NCBI GenBank assembly: GCA_013399015.1
Contig: VWZX01007454.1
Coordinates: 310,001-374,000 of the forward strand
From: Galbula dea
Lineage: Eukaryota > Chordata > Aves > Piciformes > Galbulidae
Length of the DNA: 64,000 nt
Direction of reading: 5' to 3'
Shown one piece after another: positions 1-11,200 of this stretch; position 1 is the stretch's first letter, and each line of letters opens with the position of its first letter. The notes beneath the pieces were generated by a model. The model ran no database searches. It had not been told where the DNA came from and saw only the letters and a program-made list of their open reading frames with translations. Both the position numbers and the translations under genes were made by a program.

Positions 1-400
1 TAACTAACAGGCCTTAATGTCCCTTCCTCTGGGACCTCCACCCAGACCTTTAGTCCTAAGTCTCTGCTATGAACCTGCTCAGCAGTCACTATAGCTGACT
101 CTGACCTGCAGATTGACTTCCCAGCTTGACCTTGGATCTGCCTCATCTCATGGACTTAAATGCTTGATAGTCTTGCATGTCGTGCCTGAGCCTAGCCTTG
201 ACCCCCAGGCCAGACCTCCTGCCTTGTACTGGAGCTTGGCTTTCCCTAGCCATTGCATCTTCTCACCCTCTGCTGTTGGTGGCCCCCATCCTTTACTGCT
301 CCCAGACAGTCAATTAATGATTTCTTCCAGTTTTTCTTGCACCTTCACTGTCTGCACAGGGAAGGGAGAAACTCTGCACAGAGGTGAAAAAGGAAGGATG
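1..400. other. Unclassified GC-richer stretch
   Basis: Bases 1-330 are richer in C and G than the following AT-rich DNA. They repeatedly use short words such as CTTGAC, CCTTGG and GACCT, which suggests a decayed repeat. A 98-codon plus-strand open frame (113-409) has no recognisable product and is probably fortuitous. Confidence 0.3.
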
Positions 401-1039
401 GAGCTCTAATAATTTCAAAGACTCGGGACTCAACATGCTAAAAATCACCTGAATTCAAGGAATTTTTAATTGGATCTTGCATTACCTAAAAGCTCTAACA
501 AATCACACTAAATCAAGTTTGCAGCCTGAAACAGGAAGTTGCTGCTTACCTTTTGAGAGGAAAGACTTAAAAATCAAGTGCATTACTCTAGCAATTCCTT
601 GAAAGCTGCAGTTTTAATATTTCTTAAGCAATCTTGACAGACATGAAGTCTGTAGTTCTGTCCCAAAGACCAAGAATGCCCAAGTGGTGTCTGTTTAGTC
701 TTATCTTAATAAACCCTGCAGGATGAAGATTCAACAACCTACCCAGTCTATTCTGCTGTTTTCCACTTTTAATCTTTCCCATAAAACATGTTTATAGACT
801 ATCAAACTTTTTTATAGACATCTCTGGTATACTTCTTGAAGATAATGCTAGACTTCATGTTCTAACTCATCTAAAAAGCATAGTGTACTCTGTATGTCTG
901 AAGTGTCAATATTGCATTACATCAGAGATGGTGAAATGAGAGCTGTTTGCTTTTTTTTCTGTGCTTTACAGTAGGCCAGGCAGTTGTGGTTCATTGCAAT
1001 GCTTCCTGTATCTTTCTCTGCTGCCTAGATAGCCATTTT
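401..1039. other. Unique AT-rich intronic sequence
   Basis: No gene, RNA or recognisable repeat was seen. Runs of T near 950 and ordinary AT-rich intron sequence fill the stretch. Confidence 0.5.
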
Positions 1040-2110
1040 GCACATTCTCACTTACACATCATTTATATTAAAACCTTTCTCTACTTGTCAAGATCATTCT
1101 GAAGCCTAATCCTGTCCTCTGCAAAGTGTTTGCAGCTTTTCCCAAATAGGAGTCAACTGTAGATTTAATAAACATTTTCTCTATCCTACCACCTAGAGAA
1201 AATTACTTGACAGGTTCTCATCCTTATGATTTGACAGTCAACCATGAATAATAACTCTCTGAAATTATAATCCCAAACCAGATAAAGATAAACATTATAA
1301 TACTTCATAGTGACTTTTTGCTTCAACATTTGTTTTTAAAACAAATATACAACTAATCTGATGTCAATTAACCTTGATAGCTGGAATATTGGATAGAGAC
1401 TGCTCTTAGAGAATCTTCTTTAAGATCAAGTTTCCAAACTTTATTTAGGAACCCCTTCAAGATTTTTATATGTCATAAAACATCACACTAATCACCATCT
1501 CCTTGAGACTTGTTATCTTGTCATAGAGGGAAATGATATTGCTTTACATGATTTATTCTTGACAAATCTATTTTGGCCATTGTTTAGCAGCATCTTTTCA
1601 TTTTCTGAGTGATTCCAAACAGATTATCTGCTGAAGCATTTTTCCAGGAATTATATTTAGCCTCACTGGTCTATAATTCCCTGGGTCTTTATGTATAGTT
1701 TTTTTGGACAGAGACACACAAAGGTTTCTTCCTTCCCCTTACATATCACTTTTTATCCTTCAATTCTCAAAGCTCATAAAGGAAGTCTCTAAGATTTCTT
1801 GAGTACTTCACAGTAAATTAGTTGTGTCAGACAATTTGAAAATATCTGACTTATCTAAGCAGACTCTAACCTGTTCTTACCTCTCTTCACTAGTTTTAAT
1901 TATGCTAGTCTTCAGAACACAGCCTTTTTTGTAATGAATGATGGGGAAGGTAAAAAAGAAACAAAAAAACAAAAGCCTTGCATGCATGAAACCAGCATGC
2001 CTCTATTAGTTTTGCCTGTCAATTTATGGGCTAGCTCTTTCCCTTCTCTTGCTCTGATGAATTACTTATAAGATGTTTTAACTACTGTTAAAACCATGCT
2101 TAAGGCATTT
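1040..2110 (-). mobile_element. Ancient CR1/L3-like LINE, reverse transcriptase region remnant
   Basis: The minus strand of this block follows the order of the reverse transcriptase coding region of old amniote CR1/L3-type LINEs. Plus-strand landmarks include TTGTCAAGATCATTCTGAAG near 1087, GACTTGTTATCTTGTCA with GATTTATTCTTGACAAATC near 1505-1570, CACTGGTCTATAATTCCCTGGG near 1665, and TGACTTATCTAAGCAGACTC near 1848. These correspond to conserved RT blocks on the opposite strand. It is heavily decayed, with stops in all frames and several indels, and it has no 3' terminal octamers. The identification rests on recalled family sequence, so the subfamily is uncertain. Confidence 0.55.
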
Positions 2111-2701
2111 GACCCATACCTTATTGCAATTAACTATATGACCAAAATGTTGCTCAGGGTGAAACTCAGAAGATTTAGAGGATGCACAGTATGTGATCTC
2201 ACCAGTTCTGGGGGCTTAAGTCATTTCTGTCTCTGCAAGCTCCTCCAATATTTTCAACTTAACAGATTTTGTCCCTCAATGTTCAGACTATTCAGACCAA
2301 TGCTTATAATAAATCATAGCACAAAAGAAACACAATGAAATTAGATTTATTGTCTCTTTAAATGAACCAGTGTCCGGATACAAGCCTCTTTCCAAATCAT
2401 ACATGTTGGCAAGTCAAAGAGCATAAAGGAAGTTTTGCAAAGAAAAAAAAAATATATATATATATGAAAGTGATTTTTTGGACTTGTGCTCAGTGATCTT
2501 TGGAGCAATAAACACAACAAGGGAAACATGGGTGGCTGTTACTATAGACAGTCAAATAAAACCAGAAGAGCAAATCTGACCTAGTAAGACAAACCCAAAC
2601 AAGACTGAAACAGTGGGTATCTTTCTCTCTTTTCTCTTAATTGATATTAGTCTGCCAGTCTGGTATCAGTAGCTTCCTTTGTGTACTTGAAATAATGCAA
2701 A
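2111..2701. other. Intronic sequence just downstream of the exon
   Basis: No gene or classified repeat was seen apart from the (AT)n run at 2452-2465. The small open frames at 2096-2338 (plus) and 2347-2529 (minus) have no recognisable product. Confidence 0.5.
2452..2465. repeat. (AT)n microsatellite
   Basis: Seven AT units follow a run of nine A. Confidence 0.9.
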
Positions 2702-2707
2702 TCTTAC
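2702..2707 (-). promoter_or_regulatory. GABBR2: 5' splice donor of the GABBR2 exon
   Basis: The minus strand reads GAG|GTAAGA across 2710-2702, a near-consensus U2 donor. The open frame continues past it into intron (FALFQVHKG then stop), and that continuation does not match the receptor. This places the true exon end at 2708. Confidence 0.9.
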
Positions 2708-2878
2708 CTCAGAGAACCTTTGTACATCCTGGGTTAAAGTTCCTACTCTCTTCCACTGATAATGTTTGAGTAACTTCAATATTGCTGGATTCACTGCATT
2801 ATCAGACGGCACTGTCCGGAAGAAATAAGGATATTTTTTCTTATCAGCCAACTCTGGGGTTGTTGCTGCAAATGAAAG
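2708..2878 (-). CDS. GABBR2: GABBR2 internal exon (extracellular Venus-flytrap domain)
   Basis: This is one coding exon of gamma-aminobutyric acid type B receptor subunit 2. GABBR2 is the class C GPCR subunit that pairs with GABBR1 at neuronal membranes and couples to Gi/o. The minus strand reads 57 codons from LSFAATTPEL to DVQRFSE, including the motif FFRTVPSDNAVNP and then LKLLKHYQWKRVGTL. In class C receptors this covers the end of lobe 1 and the crossover into lobe 2 of the periplasmic-binding-like ligand domain. The acceptor is a T-rich tract then CAG at 2881-2879; the donor is GAG|GTAAGA at 2708|2707-2702. Both boundaries are phase 0, so the 171-bp exon is symmetric. From memory the mammalian protein has Val where this has Glu (TTPEL), so one substitution is likely. 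GABBR1 and mGluR paralogues fit much less well. No flanking exon is seen in the window. Confidence 0.96.
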
Positions 2879-2912
2879 CTGAAAAAAACCCAAAAAACAA
2901 CAACAAAAAAAG
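2879..2912 (-). promoter_or_regulatory. GABBR2: 3' splice acceptor and polypyrimidine tract
   Basis: On the minus strand a tract of T interrupted only by G (TTTTTTTGTTGTTGTTTTTTGGG type) runs into TTTTTTTCAG immediately before the first exon codon CTT at 2878. The tract is the plus-strand A/C-rich run at 2881-2911. It resembles the A/C low-complexity runs found elsewhere in this intron. Confidence 0.88.
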
Positions 2913-4892
2913 TCACCATAAGTCATGTAGCAGTCAGAATGAAAGCTTTGCTCTTCTCAGTGAAACAAGACAGAATCCATGTATTGTGGTCATGTAGGGA
3001 ATTTGTCATCATTATGCAGCTTGTTAAGTCCTACCAGTACTACTTATTCATTTACTTTCAAAGGGATTTTTGAAATACCTTAGCTCTATAAAACACCTGC
3101 TATAAAATTAAACTAGGGAATCAATTCAAAGTCAGTGTTGCAATATCCTATGTTTGAGTTCATGTTATCTTACACATAACACAGAGCAGGAAGCTCTAAG
3201 GGAATAAATCTCTATGACGAATTCCCCATCAACTTCCTTCTATGTTCTCTTCTTAAAAGTTGAGAATAGCTCCAAGTGGATATTCTCAAACTGTTATATA
3301 TCTTTAAATTAGTGGGTCAACCTCTAGTAGCACTTCTTCATATCTTCAGGTAATAAAATAGCCCTAGGTAGCAGAAGAAGAGAAAATAATTATGGCATCC
3401 AAGGCATTAGCTCAGAATTTTATCTGGCTCCCAGTTTCCCCCCAGTGAAGTAGAGGGAACACTGTGATCTGTGTTATCAAAGGGAACACAGTGGCTAATT
3501 CTACACATCTGAAAACAGCTGAATTTGTACATGGTTTGAGAATGTCTATAATGAAAGAAAAGAGGAAACCCTTTAATACACACACACACACACAAAATCA
3601 AACAGAAAACTTCACTGAAATCTTCTGCCCAAGTTAAAGGCAGCATATTTTTGTGAATGAAGTGTTCTGAATGGGATGCCTGCATATTCTCTTTTTGAAA
3701 ATACTCTTGTTCCAAGGACACTTGTGGTCATTTCCTCTAGTATTTTTGAGGTTGCTAGAAGCTGGCTTTAGGACAAAGGTCTGTGATATAAGCACAGCAA
3801 TTCAGATCCACCCTTTGACATTTGAGTGACTTAAATAAATGTGTGTCTAAACAAAAAGTGTCTAAATTAGTATGTTAACTGCCCAAATTTCCTTGGGGAA
3901 CAACAGAGCAAAACCTTGCCTCTCTGCATTGATTAAAGAAAGATGAAGACGACTCATAACATAGATTCCTCAGCCATGTAAAGTAAGATGAGATGAATCC
4001 AGGTTTATGCATAATACTAGTGACACCTGAATTACAAAAGAATATTTGTGTTCATTTTCTTTTTGAAGAAAGATTTTATTAAAATGGAAAATGGAAAAAA
4101 CACATGCTCAAACAATTACTGGAATGCAGGATATGTTCAGAGTACTTTCAAGCATCACATATACCATTGTTGGTCTCATTCTGCATCAGTTTGCCATTTT
4201 AATGACACTCATGAGACATCAATGAACAGTCTGAATAACTATGTCAGTCCTTTTTTTCCTTTTCCTTCTTTTTCACAAAAGTTAAGTCACCAAAAACATT
4301 TAACTTTTCACAAAATCATCCCCATGAGAGTTTGGGGTCATGAAATGAACTTAACCCAGTTATCTCCAGCACTCAAAATTTTATTTGAGAGGGACAAGAA
4401 GGGACAGGGAAGAAGAAAAAACTCATTATGTTTTTAAAAGCAGTAATGAAAAGGTCATGGTAATAAACAAATTGGCACAATGTAGGCTTACTGGAAAAAT
4501 ATGTGTACCATGTCAGGCAGTGCAGAAAGAAAAAGGTTACACCTGCAGGGAGGAGTGAACCATTCAAGTGACCCTAAACTGACCAACAAGTATTCCATTC
4601 CATTTACACCATCATCAGTACACAGATGAAGGATAAAAAAAAAGCACCTTAGGTAACAAGGTAATCTGCCTTTAATAAAGCATCATCTGCTAAAACAACT
4701 GATTCATGTTTGCAAATGGGGAAAATCAGCTTACCAAGCACCAGAGAGATTAGCTTAATTTTCCTAGGCTACTGCACTGTGGCTTGTACAAGTATTATAT
4801 TAATGATCCCCAGAAATTTAAATCTGTCCCTCTTGCTGCAAAACTAGTCTTGATGAAGAATTTTTTATATATGGCAGATATCACCTGTATTG
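2913..4892. other. Unique intronic sequence
   Basis: AT-rich intron with one dinucleotide repeat at 3578. Open frames of 129 codons (4048-4437, plus) and 104 codons (3407-3721, minus) show no domain and no splice context; they look fortuitous. Confidence 0.5.
3578..3594. repeat. (CA)n microsatellite
   Basis: About eight CA units on the plus strand. Confidence 0.9.
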
Positions 4893-5225
4893 TGGCCTTT
4901 CAATATTTAAAGGTGGCCTATAAGAGAGACAGGGACAATCTTTGCAGGGCCTGTTGTGACAGGACAGAATAATGATTTTAAACTAAAAGAGAGGATGTTT
5001 AAACCAGATATAAGGATGAAACTTTTTACAATGAGGGTGGTGAAACACTGGAACAGGTTGCCCAGAGAGGTGGTAGAAGCCCCAACCCTGGAAACATTCA
5101 AGGTCAGGTTGAACAGACCTCTGAGTAACCTGATGTAGTCGAAGATGTCCCTGCTCACTGCAGAGGGGTTGGACTGGATGACCTTTAAAGGTCCCTTCTA
5201 AACCAAAAAATTCTATGATTCTATT
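4893..5225 (+). mobile_element. CR1 LINE, 5'-truncated 3' end
   Basis: Plus-strand CR1 with the typical TTTCAATATTTAAAGG...CAGGGCCTGTTGTGACAGGA segment, then the ORF2 C-terminal block (KLKERMFKPDIRM, VVKHWNRLPREVVEAPTLETF; 4956-5138). It continues through GGGGTTGGACTGGATGACC and ends in ATTCTATGATTCTAT. The element is truncated far inside ORF2, so only about the last 330 bases remain. The short open frame here is the remnant of the LINE, not a host gene. Confidence 0.93.
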
Positions 5226-7852
5226 TCCTGTACCTTTTCTAGAAAGCTAAATTATGCTGCTAAATCAACATTGCTAAACAGGCTATAAACTGCTGATTCA
5301 ATTAACTGGTGATATACTTTGTTATCATCCTAACTAAAGATTGGATGACATGTATGTTTAAATAGGAAGCAATATTTTCTGTGAAAAAGGAAAATGCAAA
5401 TAATTACTTCTAAAAAGAAGGGAGAATGTCAAAAAGCTCCACAGAAAATAGTCTTAAAATGGTACAGGATTGCACATATAGAATCTTGTCATAGGAAAAT
5501 AAGAAGGACAAAACTGAAGATGATAATTTGCATCAGTGTGTACTTGTGACACCACACACCATTCCTTTGTGTGCCTTGCCAGGAGCTTTAACAGCTTGAC
5601 AAGCCTGTACCAACAATAATAATACTCGAGTGTGGACACGTGATGACTTCACAGTCCAAAGAGCTGGAAGGACTAGAATGGAAACTAATGAATAATGAAG
5701 AGTTAACAGATTTGCCTGCTGCAACTCTTGAGACAGCATTAAATGATGTCACATAACAAGTGAAACAATATACTCTTAACCCAGAGAAAAAGAACAGATT
5801 GAAAGGTAACAAATCCCATTTTGAGCTGAACAGTAATTGAAGTTTTATAATAAATATTAAAAGACACAAAACATAAATATTTAGATTAAACATTAATTCA
5901 CCATTAAAGTCTAACAGTATTCTTACTATATAAGCCAGCTTGCCCAGATGTGCCATCCAACTACCACTTAACTTGATCTTACTACTAGTCAAGTTATGAA
6001 TAAATTTTAATATAATAACGGTACATGGAATAAGAAAATAGTGATATATAATCAAGAAGAATAATAAAGAGAACCTTAAGAAATACATGACAGCATGTGA
6101 AGTAAAAAAGTGATACATTAGACTGCTCCTTCCCACCCCAATGCACAAACTGTGCCATCTAATCAGGTCTGACAGATGATTTAGAGAAAAGGTATGTGGA
6201 AATAATGTTGCAAACACGGTCACAAACACCTACATGTTTGGAAAATAGTTCAATATAAAAAGCTAAGTGCAGCAATTTTGCACAGATCTTCAAAGCAGGT
6301 GAAAGCAACACACAATAAGATAAAGAAATAAAGATAATATTTCTGGACAATTTGCCTGCATAGCTGCTGGTGATAAGAGTGTCTATATACAGAGAGTTAA
6401 GGAGCTGGTTCTGAACTGGACCTAGGAATCAAAGTGGCAATCTTCCCTACTAGCTATAGTCTAATCCTGATCCCTAAATAGCACTGGTGACACACTAATG
6501 TGTTGAAAGAAGAAAATATTAAGAAACTATACCTTTCCAGCAGTGGTAAATCAACTGCATTTTTACCTGTCATAAGTATTCTTAAATATTTACTTGACTG
6601 AATGATCTGGAAGCTCCATCATAGTTACATTCAGAAGATTGTATGGGATTGAACAAACTTCAGTGCTACAACAAATAAATCTAACAAACCTTAAAAAATG
6701 TTCTGTTAACTTTGTATGGGTTTTCACTGTGACAGTTACAAGAGGAAAATAAAAGTCTGGGAGTATATCTATGATGGCTTGCTAGCTGGTACATGGGCAG
6801 GATGCCTCATCCAAATAGGAACATCAAAATACCATTGTATTAAACACACTTTGACAAGAATGGATCTCATGGATGAACATCCCTTTCATCATCCATAACA
6901 CATTACCCATCTGATTAGAGCTACTGTTCCCTTTAAAATCAGATGTTTTGCCAAATACTCCTGCTCAATATCATCTGCCATTACCTTCATTAATTCTGTG
7001 TCTGAAATTGTTTCCACTGACTGCCTTTTGGCACCTGGGAGCTTCCAGAAAAAGCACTTCCAGCTGGTCTCAAGGTTGGAAGGCACTTGCCTCCATGCTG
7101 ATGGCATTCCAGTGAATTAATTCAATCACAATAAGACTGATACTCAGCTGCATGCTGCTCTGGAGACATTTCAGGAAGCAATTCTGGCTATTGAATGAAT
7201 CAATATTTTTGAGGATTGAAACTAATTTAGATAAAATAAAATCCATATGAGAAGTACTTCTGCTGAAAGATGTGTGTCTATAGGCTAATGGGAAAGAATC
7301 ATTCAGTACTGTTTGCTTCCCAGTAGGGTAACCTGACATATTCCCAACATGACCTGGTAGAAGCTGCAGGTATGTGAATGCAAGAAATCAGATTAGATGG
7401 CAAAGTTTTGTCTTCTGGGGTTAAAATTTTCTGCTCCCATAAAGACATAAAATTGTGTTGAAGAAGAGTGATTGAATTGACCCTCAGTTAAGGAGGGTTT
7501 TTTTGTCTTTGAGTAATGGAGAGGATAAACACTAGCTTAATTGTAGTAGATCTGTTGAAATATATGAAGAAAGTTTTCTACATGTTACCATTACTGCTTC
7601 ACATGCTTCTTGGGCTGAAAGACTGGAAATTCCACCCATCTGTTCACACCAGCCACAGTCTACAGTTAAGAACTTCAGAGAAAAAAATAAAGGAATCCCT
7701 AGAACAACGTTCCAGGTGAACAGAAAACAGAATAGCTATTAGTGTTCAGAGTAGAATAAAGTTACAGATCAAATCCAAGTCCAAGTAATGGGATCCATTG
7801 CAAGTTCTAATACTGCCTGATGAACTTTATGCATTTACCTTACTTTTGAGAT
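5226..7852. other. Unique intronic sequence with one unusually long open frame
   Basis: No classified repeat was seen. The minus strand holds a 213-codon open frame at 5588-6229, rich in F, L, I and S with several hydrophobic runs. It has no recognisable family and no promoter or splice evidence. It sits in DNA that is T-rich on the minus strand, which favours stop-poor frames. Confidence 0.45.
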
Positions 7853-7911
7853 ATGGACTAGATGATCTTTCGAGGTCCCTTCCAAGTCCTAATATTCTGT
7901 GATTCTGTGAT
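7853..7911 (+). mobile_element. CR1 LINE, minimal 3' tail
   Basis: Only the terminal ~60 bases of a CR1 remain: GGACTAGATGATCTTTCGAGG, then GTCCCTTCCAA, then ATTCTGTGATTCTGTGAT. This is an extreme 5' truncation. Confidence 0.85.
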
Positions 7912-10849
7912 ATGCCAAGGAAGTGCAGCACAGAGTTATGGAGAGTGTCCTTCAATTCAGTGGTTAACAGGGAAAGCAGTAAAGTGAACAGAGACTGTAA
8001 GATTTATAATTTCAGTAGGCAGGGAGCTGAACATGAAGCAGAATCATCTCAAACAGGACATTCCATCTAAAAGTCAAAGTTCATCATTAGGCTTGATTAT
8101 TTCACTACTAGTGGGAAATAAACAACTGATATCTCCTTTTCATTGCCTATTTCTTCTGACCATTCACTTGAAGAGGTCTCTCACAGTTTAAAGCAGATTT
8201 CAAAGAAAATCAAAACAACAACAAGAACAAGAAAAGACAAGAGAATACGTCTGGCAATCACTGACTGCGTCTTCTATTCTCTGGAAAATATTTTCAGATC
8301 TGTATGAGGCACAAATCATTTACACCTAATACATATGGCTCCCTTACTGCTACAGGTTGACCAGAGCATTGAAATTAAATGGCAGATCTACAGAAGTTCC
8401 TGCAAAATATGTTTTCATTTCCAAACAGAATAAAAGACAAAATCTTCTGAGCATATTCATAAAGGAAACTGCATTGAGAAAGATGATTTTATAAGTCTGT
8501 CACACTCAGTTGCTTAGCATTTGGCTACTGGCCTGGATTATAACAGAATTCAGATTTCAAATCCTTGCTCTGTTTCAGTCACAGCATTATTGTTTATCCC
8601 TAACCAAGTAGAGTCTCCTACACTCACACTCTCACTACCCAGCTTACTTGTCTCTTGTCTATAAGAGACTATGCTCAAAATATGTGAAAAACGATAACTT
8701 TGTAAAATATTTCACCTTTGAGAAAACAGGCTAGATTGCCATAATCCATTTAAGGGAAAAAATTAAATTCTATCCAGACCTATTCACAACAGTGTGTTCT
8801 TGGCTGGCTGCCCAAAACTATTATAATTCAATTAGTATTGTTGGTTTGTCAGATTTCACCCAGCTAACACATTAAAACTACAGCTATTCTGTCTACTTTT
8901 GGATTTTAAATAAGAGATCAGTTTTATTATTTTGCCTCCTGTAAATGATGAAAAGGAGAGAAAAACTTCACACAAAGATACCTTAAGTGTGCAACATGGA
9001 AGTGTCTTGTTTTTGTGAGCAAATGAAGCCTGTGCTCTACTGGAAATGAGAAGAAGGACCACTGGTGAGATTTAAGATGAGAATTCCCTAGTTCTTCTGT
9101 GGAGTGGAGATCCTAATACAGTCCTGATTCTTTTCTTTCATCTTTTACTGGAAATATAGCATTTGAAGAAATAAAGCATACCATGTTCACTCATGATTTA
9201 CCAAAATCCTTACAAAAATACTTTTTGCACAGCCTTAAGTCATGATTTGTTTATTTCTTCATTCTCTGGTTTCAAAACCAAGTAAGAAATCCCAGATTTT
9301 TCAAGCCAAAACAGGTGACATCCTCACTATGCAATGTGGCGAAACATAAAGAAGCTGTTTACATGAAGCAGCAGAGCTCAGCAATGCCTTATCAGGTCCT
9401 GGGATCAATACCCTGGGACTAATTCTGTACTCTGCTTGGGCTAACTTGTCTTTTCTTTCAGGCCTGTAACTTTTCTGATATCTTAGCACTACACATCACA
9501 GGCACAACCCACCAGAAGTGTTTAAAGTGTAGTCTGACATCAGTCACTTGGAACTATGGGGGGCTATGCAACAGAAATCAAGGGCTTGCTGTAGGGGAGA
9601 TGGTGAAATAAAAACTGATTAAAAAATCAGAGAACTTTCTTTGCCAACAGACATTGCCAGCTGAATAAGTACTGCTTGCCCAGCAGCAAGGGCAGCTTGG
9701 GTTATATTGCCACTAAAAACCTTCAACAGAAATGCCAATCGCAATCATGATTATAATATGTTTGACATTAAAATGTCAAATGTCTTGTTGATCATCTAAG
9801 AAATAAAGAATATTGCACATGCTTCATGGTATTATTTACCTGCAGTCAATACAGATTTTAACAAAATGCTCTAGAAACTACACATACAAAACCTTTCAGT
9901 AACATATGCAACTAGGAAATGTTCATGCAGATATGTTCAGACAACCTAAACCACAAAACTCTTTGTCAACTTAAAACTGCATTCTGTGGTTTCTAATCTA
10001 TAACTGCAAGTGACTGTTACAAATATTATGAAGTAGTAGAATCTATTTTTATAAAATAAAAAATGGCAAACAGTCTTGATCCAAGTAGAGTTAGAAAACA
10101 AAAATCCCTTTCTCACATGTCACTGAGGACGAGGAAAAATGCATGAACATTTTCCTCCTAGTGCCAGTGCCTCCAGGACATCAGCTAATTGTTGTCTCAG
10201 TAACCCATAATGTGTTTTTCTCAATACCTATGCCTTGCAGGTCACTTCAGCAGTTACTATTAATCTAATAAGTGTTTCTTTATGTCTGCATTTGATTTTA
10301 AGTACAGTATTTGCCCCTGGTCTTAGAATGCATGCTGGGTAGAAAGCATTAACATTATCTACACCATTTAAGATTATGCACACTTGAATTACATCTCTCA
10401 ACCACTTTTCCTTAGTTGCTGCCATCATCCTAGTTCCTGCAGGCTGAAAGCTGAACGTTTTTTCTAGACCTTGTTATCTCTTCTGTCATTTACTCCATCA
10501 CTACAATCTCATCTATTCCTAAAATATTTCTTATCAATCTGGTCTTCTTACAATATTTTCCATAACTTACAACCATCCAGGTGAGATGAAAACTGAAAAA
10601 AAGCACTCCAGATCCATATGTAGTACTAACCTCAATACAGCCATAATTTTTCACATGCAAGGAATATCTTTGTGCTTGATCTTAGCCACGGAGCCAGGAA
10701 GGTGCTTAAGAATATAGTTTCATTTTAAATATTTCAAGAGTTATATTGATTTGAGAGGAGGAACTCACATATGAAAATTCAGTACCTGCATTAGGATTTG
10801 CTGGAGCTTATTAGTTTTGGAAGGTTGGCTTAAATATCATCTTTCCTAA
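7912..10849. other. Unique intronic sequence
   Basis: No gene or RNA was recognised. An A-rich CAACAACAAGAACAAG run lies near 8210-8240. Bases 10190-10560 are pyrimidine-rich and could be very old repeat, but no family is identifiable. Confidence 0.45.
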
Positions 10850-11200
10850 TTCAATCTCAAGTAATTCATTATTTATTACTCACTTCTCATGTGCAGTGAT
10901 TTAAGTTGTAGTTTTTAAAGTCACTTGCCTCTTCTCAACCCTCTCATTTGTGATCCAGTATTTTTTGCATTGCCATTTATTTTTATACAACATTTCTGAC
11001 CTAATTGCTGTCATCTTTGTGACTTTTTTTTCCACCTTTTTTTTTTTAACCACATAGCTTTTGGCTTTGCCTTCTTGATCTTAACAGTTTCTTATCTTTG
11101 GCTTCTGTTATTTTGGCTAGTGCTAACTTCTTTTTGGTCTTTTTCAAACACTGCTCTTCAACATATTCCTGGCAAATATGAACATGTCTACTATTTTCAC
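10850..11200 (-). mobile_element. Possible ancient CR1-like fragment
   Basis: The T-rich plus strand has words such as TTTTGGCTTTGCCTTCTTGATC near 11060 and CTTTTTGGTC near 11130. These resemble the antisense of a conserved segment of CR1 ORF2 upstream of the RT core. Decay is severe and the match is from memory, so this is a weak call. Confidence 0.22.

Larger units (their letters stand above)
1..2707 (-). other. GABBR2: GABBR2 intron downstream of the exon (partial)
   Basis: This is transcribed sequence 3' of the donor at 2707. The next receptor exon, expected to continue with residues like VRNDLTGVLYG, was not found before base 1, so the intron exceeds 2.7 kb. It contains an ancient CR1/L3-like element and an (AT)n run. 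Confidence 0.85.

Noticed and set aside
2882..2926. N-terminal extension of the GABBR2 frame (MTYGDFFCCCFLGFFQ)
   Set aside because: It is the translated polypyrimidine tract and intron. The acceptor CAG at 2881-2879 fits the known exon start.
4048..4437. 129-codon plus-strand open frame
   Set aside because: No domain, splice context or low-complexity-free coding signature; it is compatible with chance.
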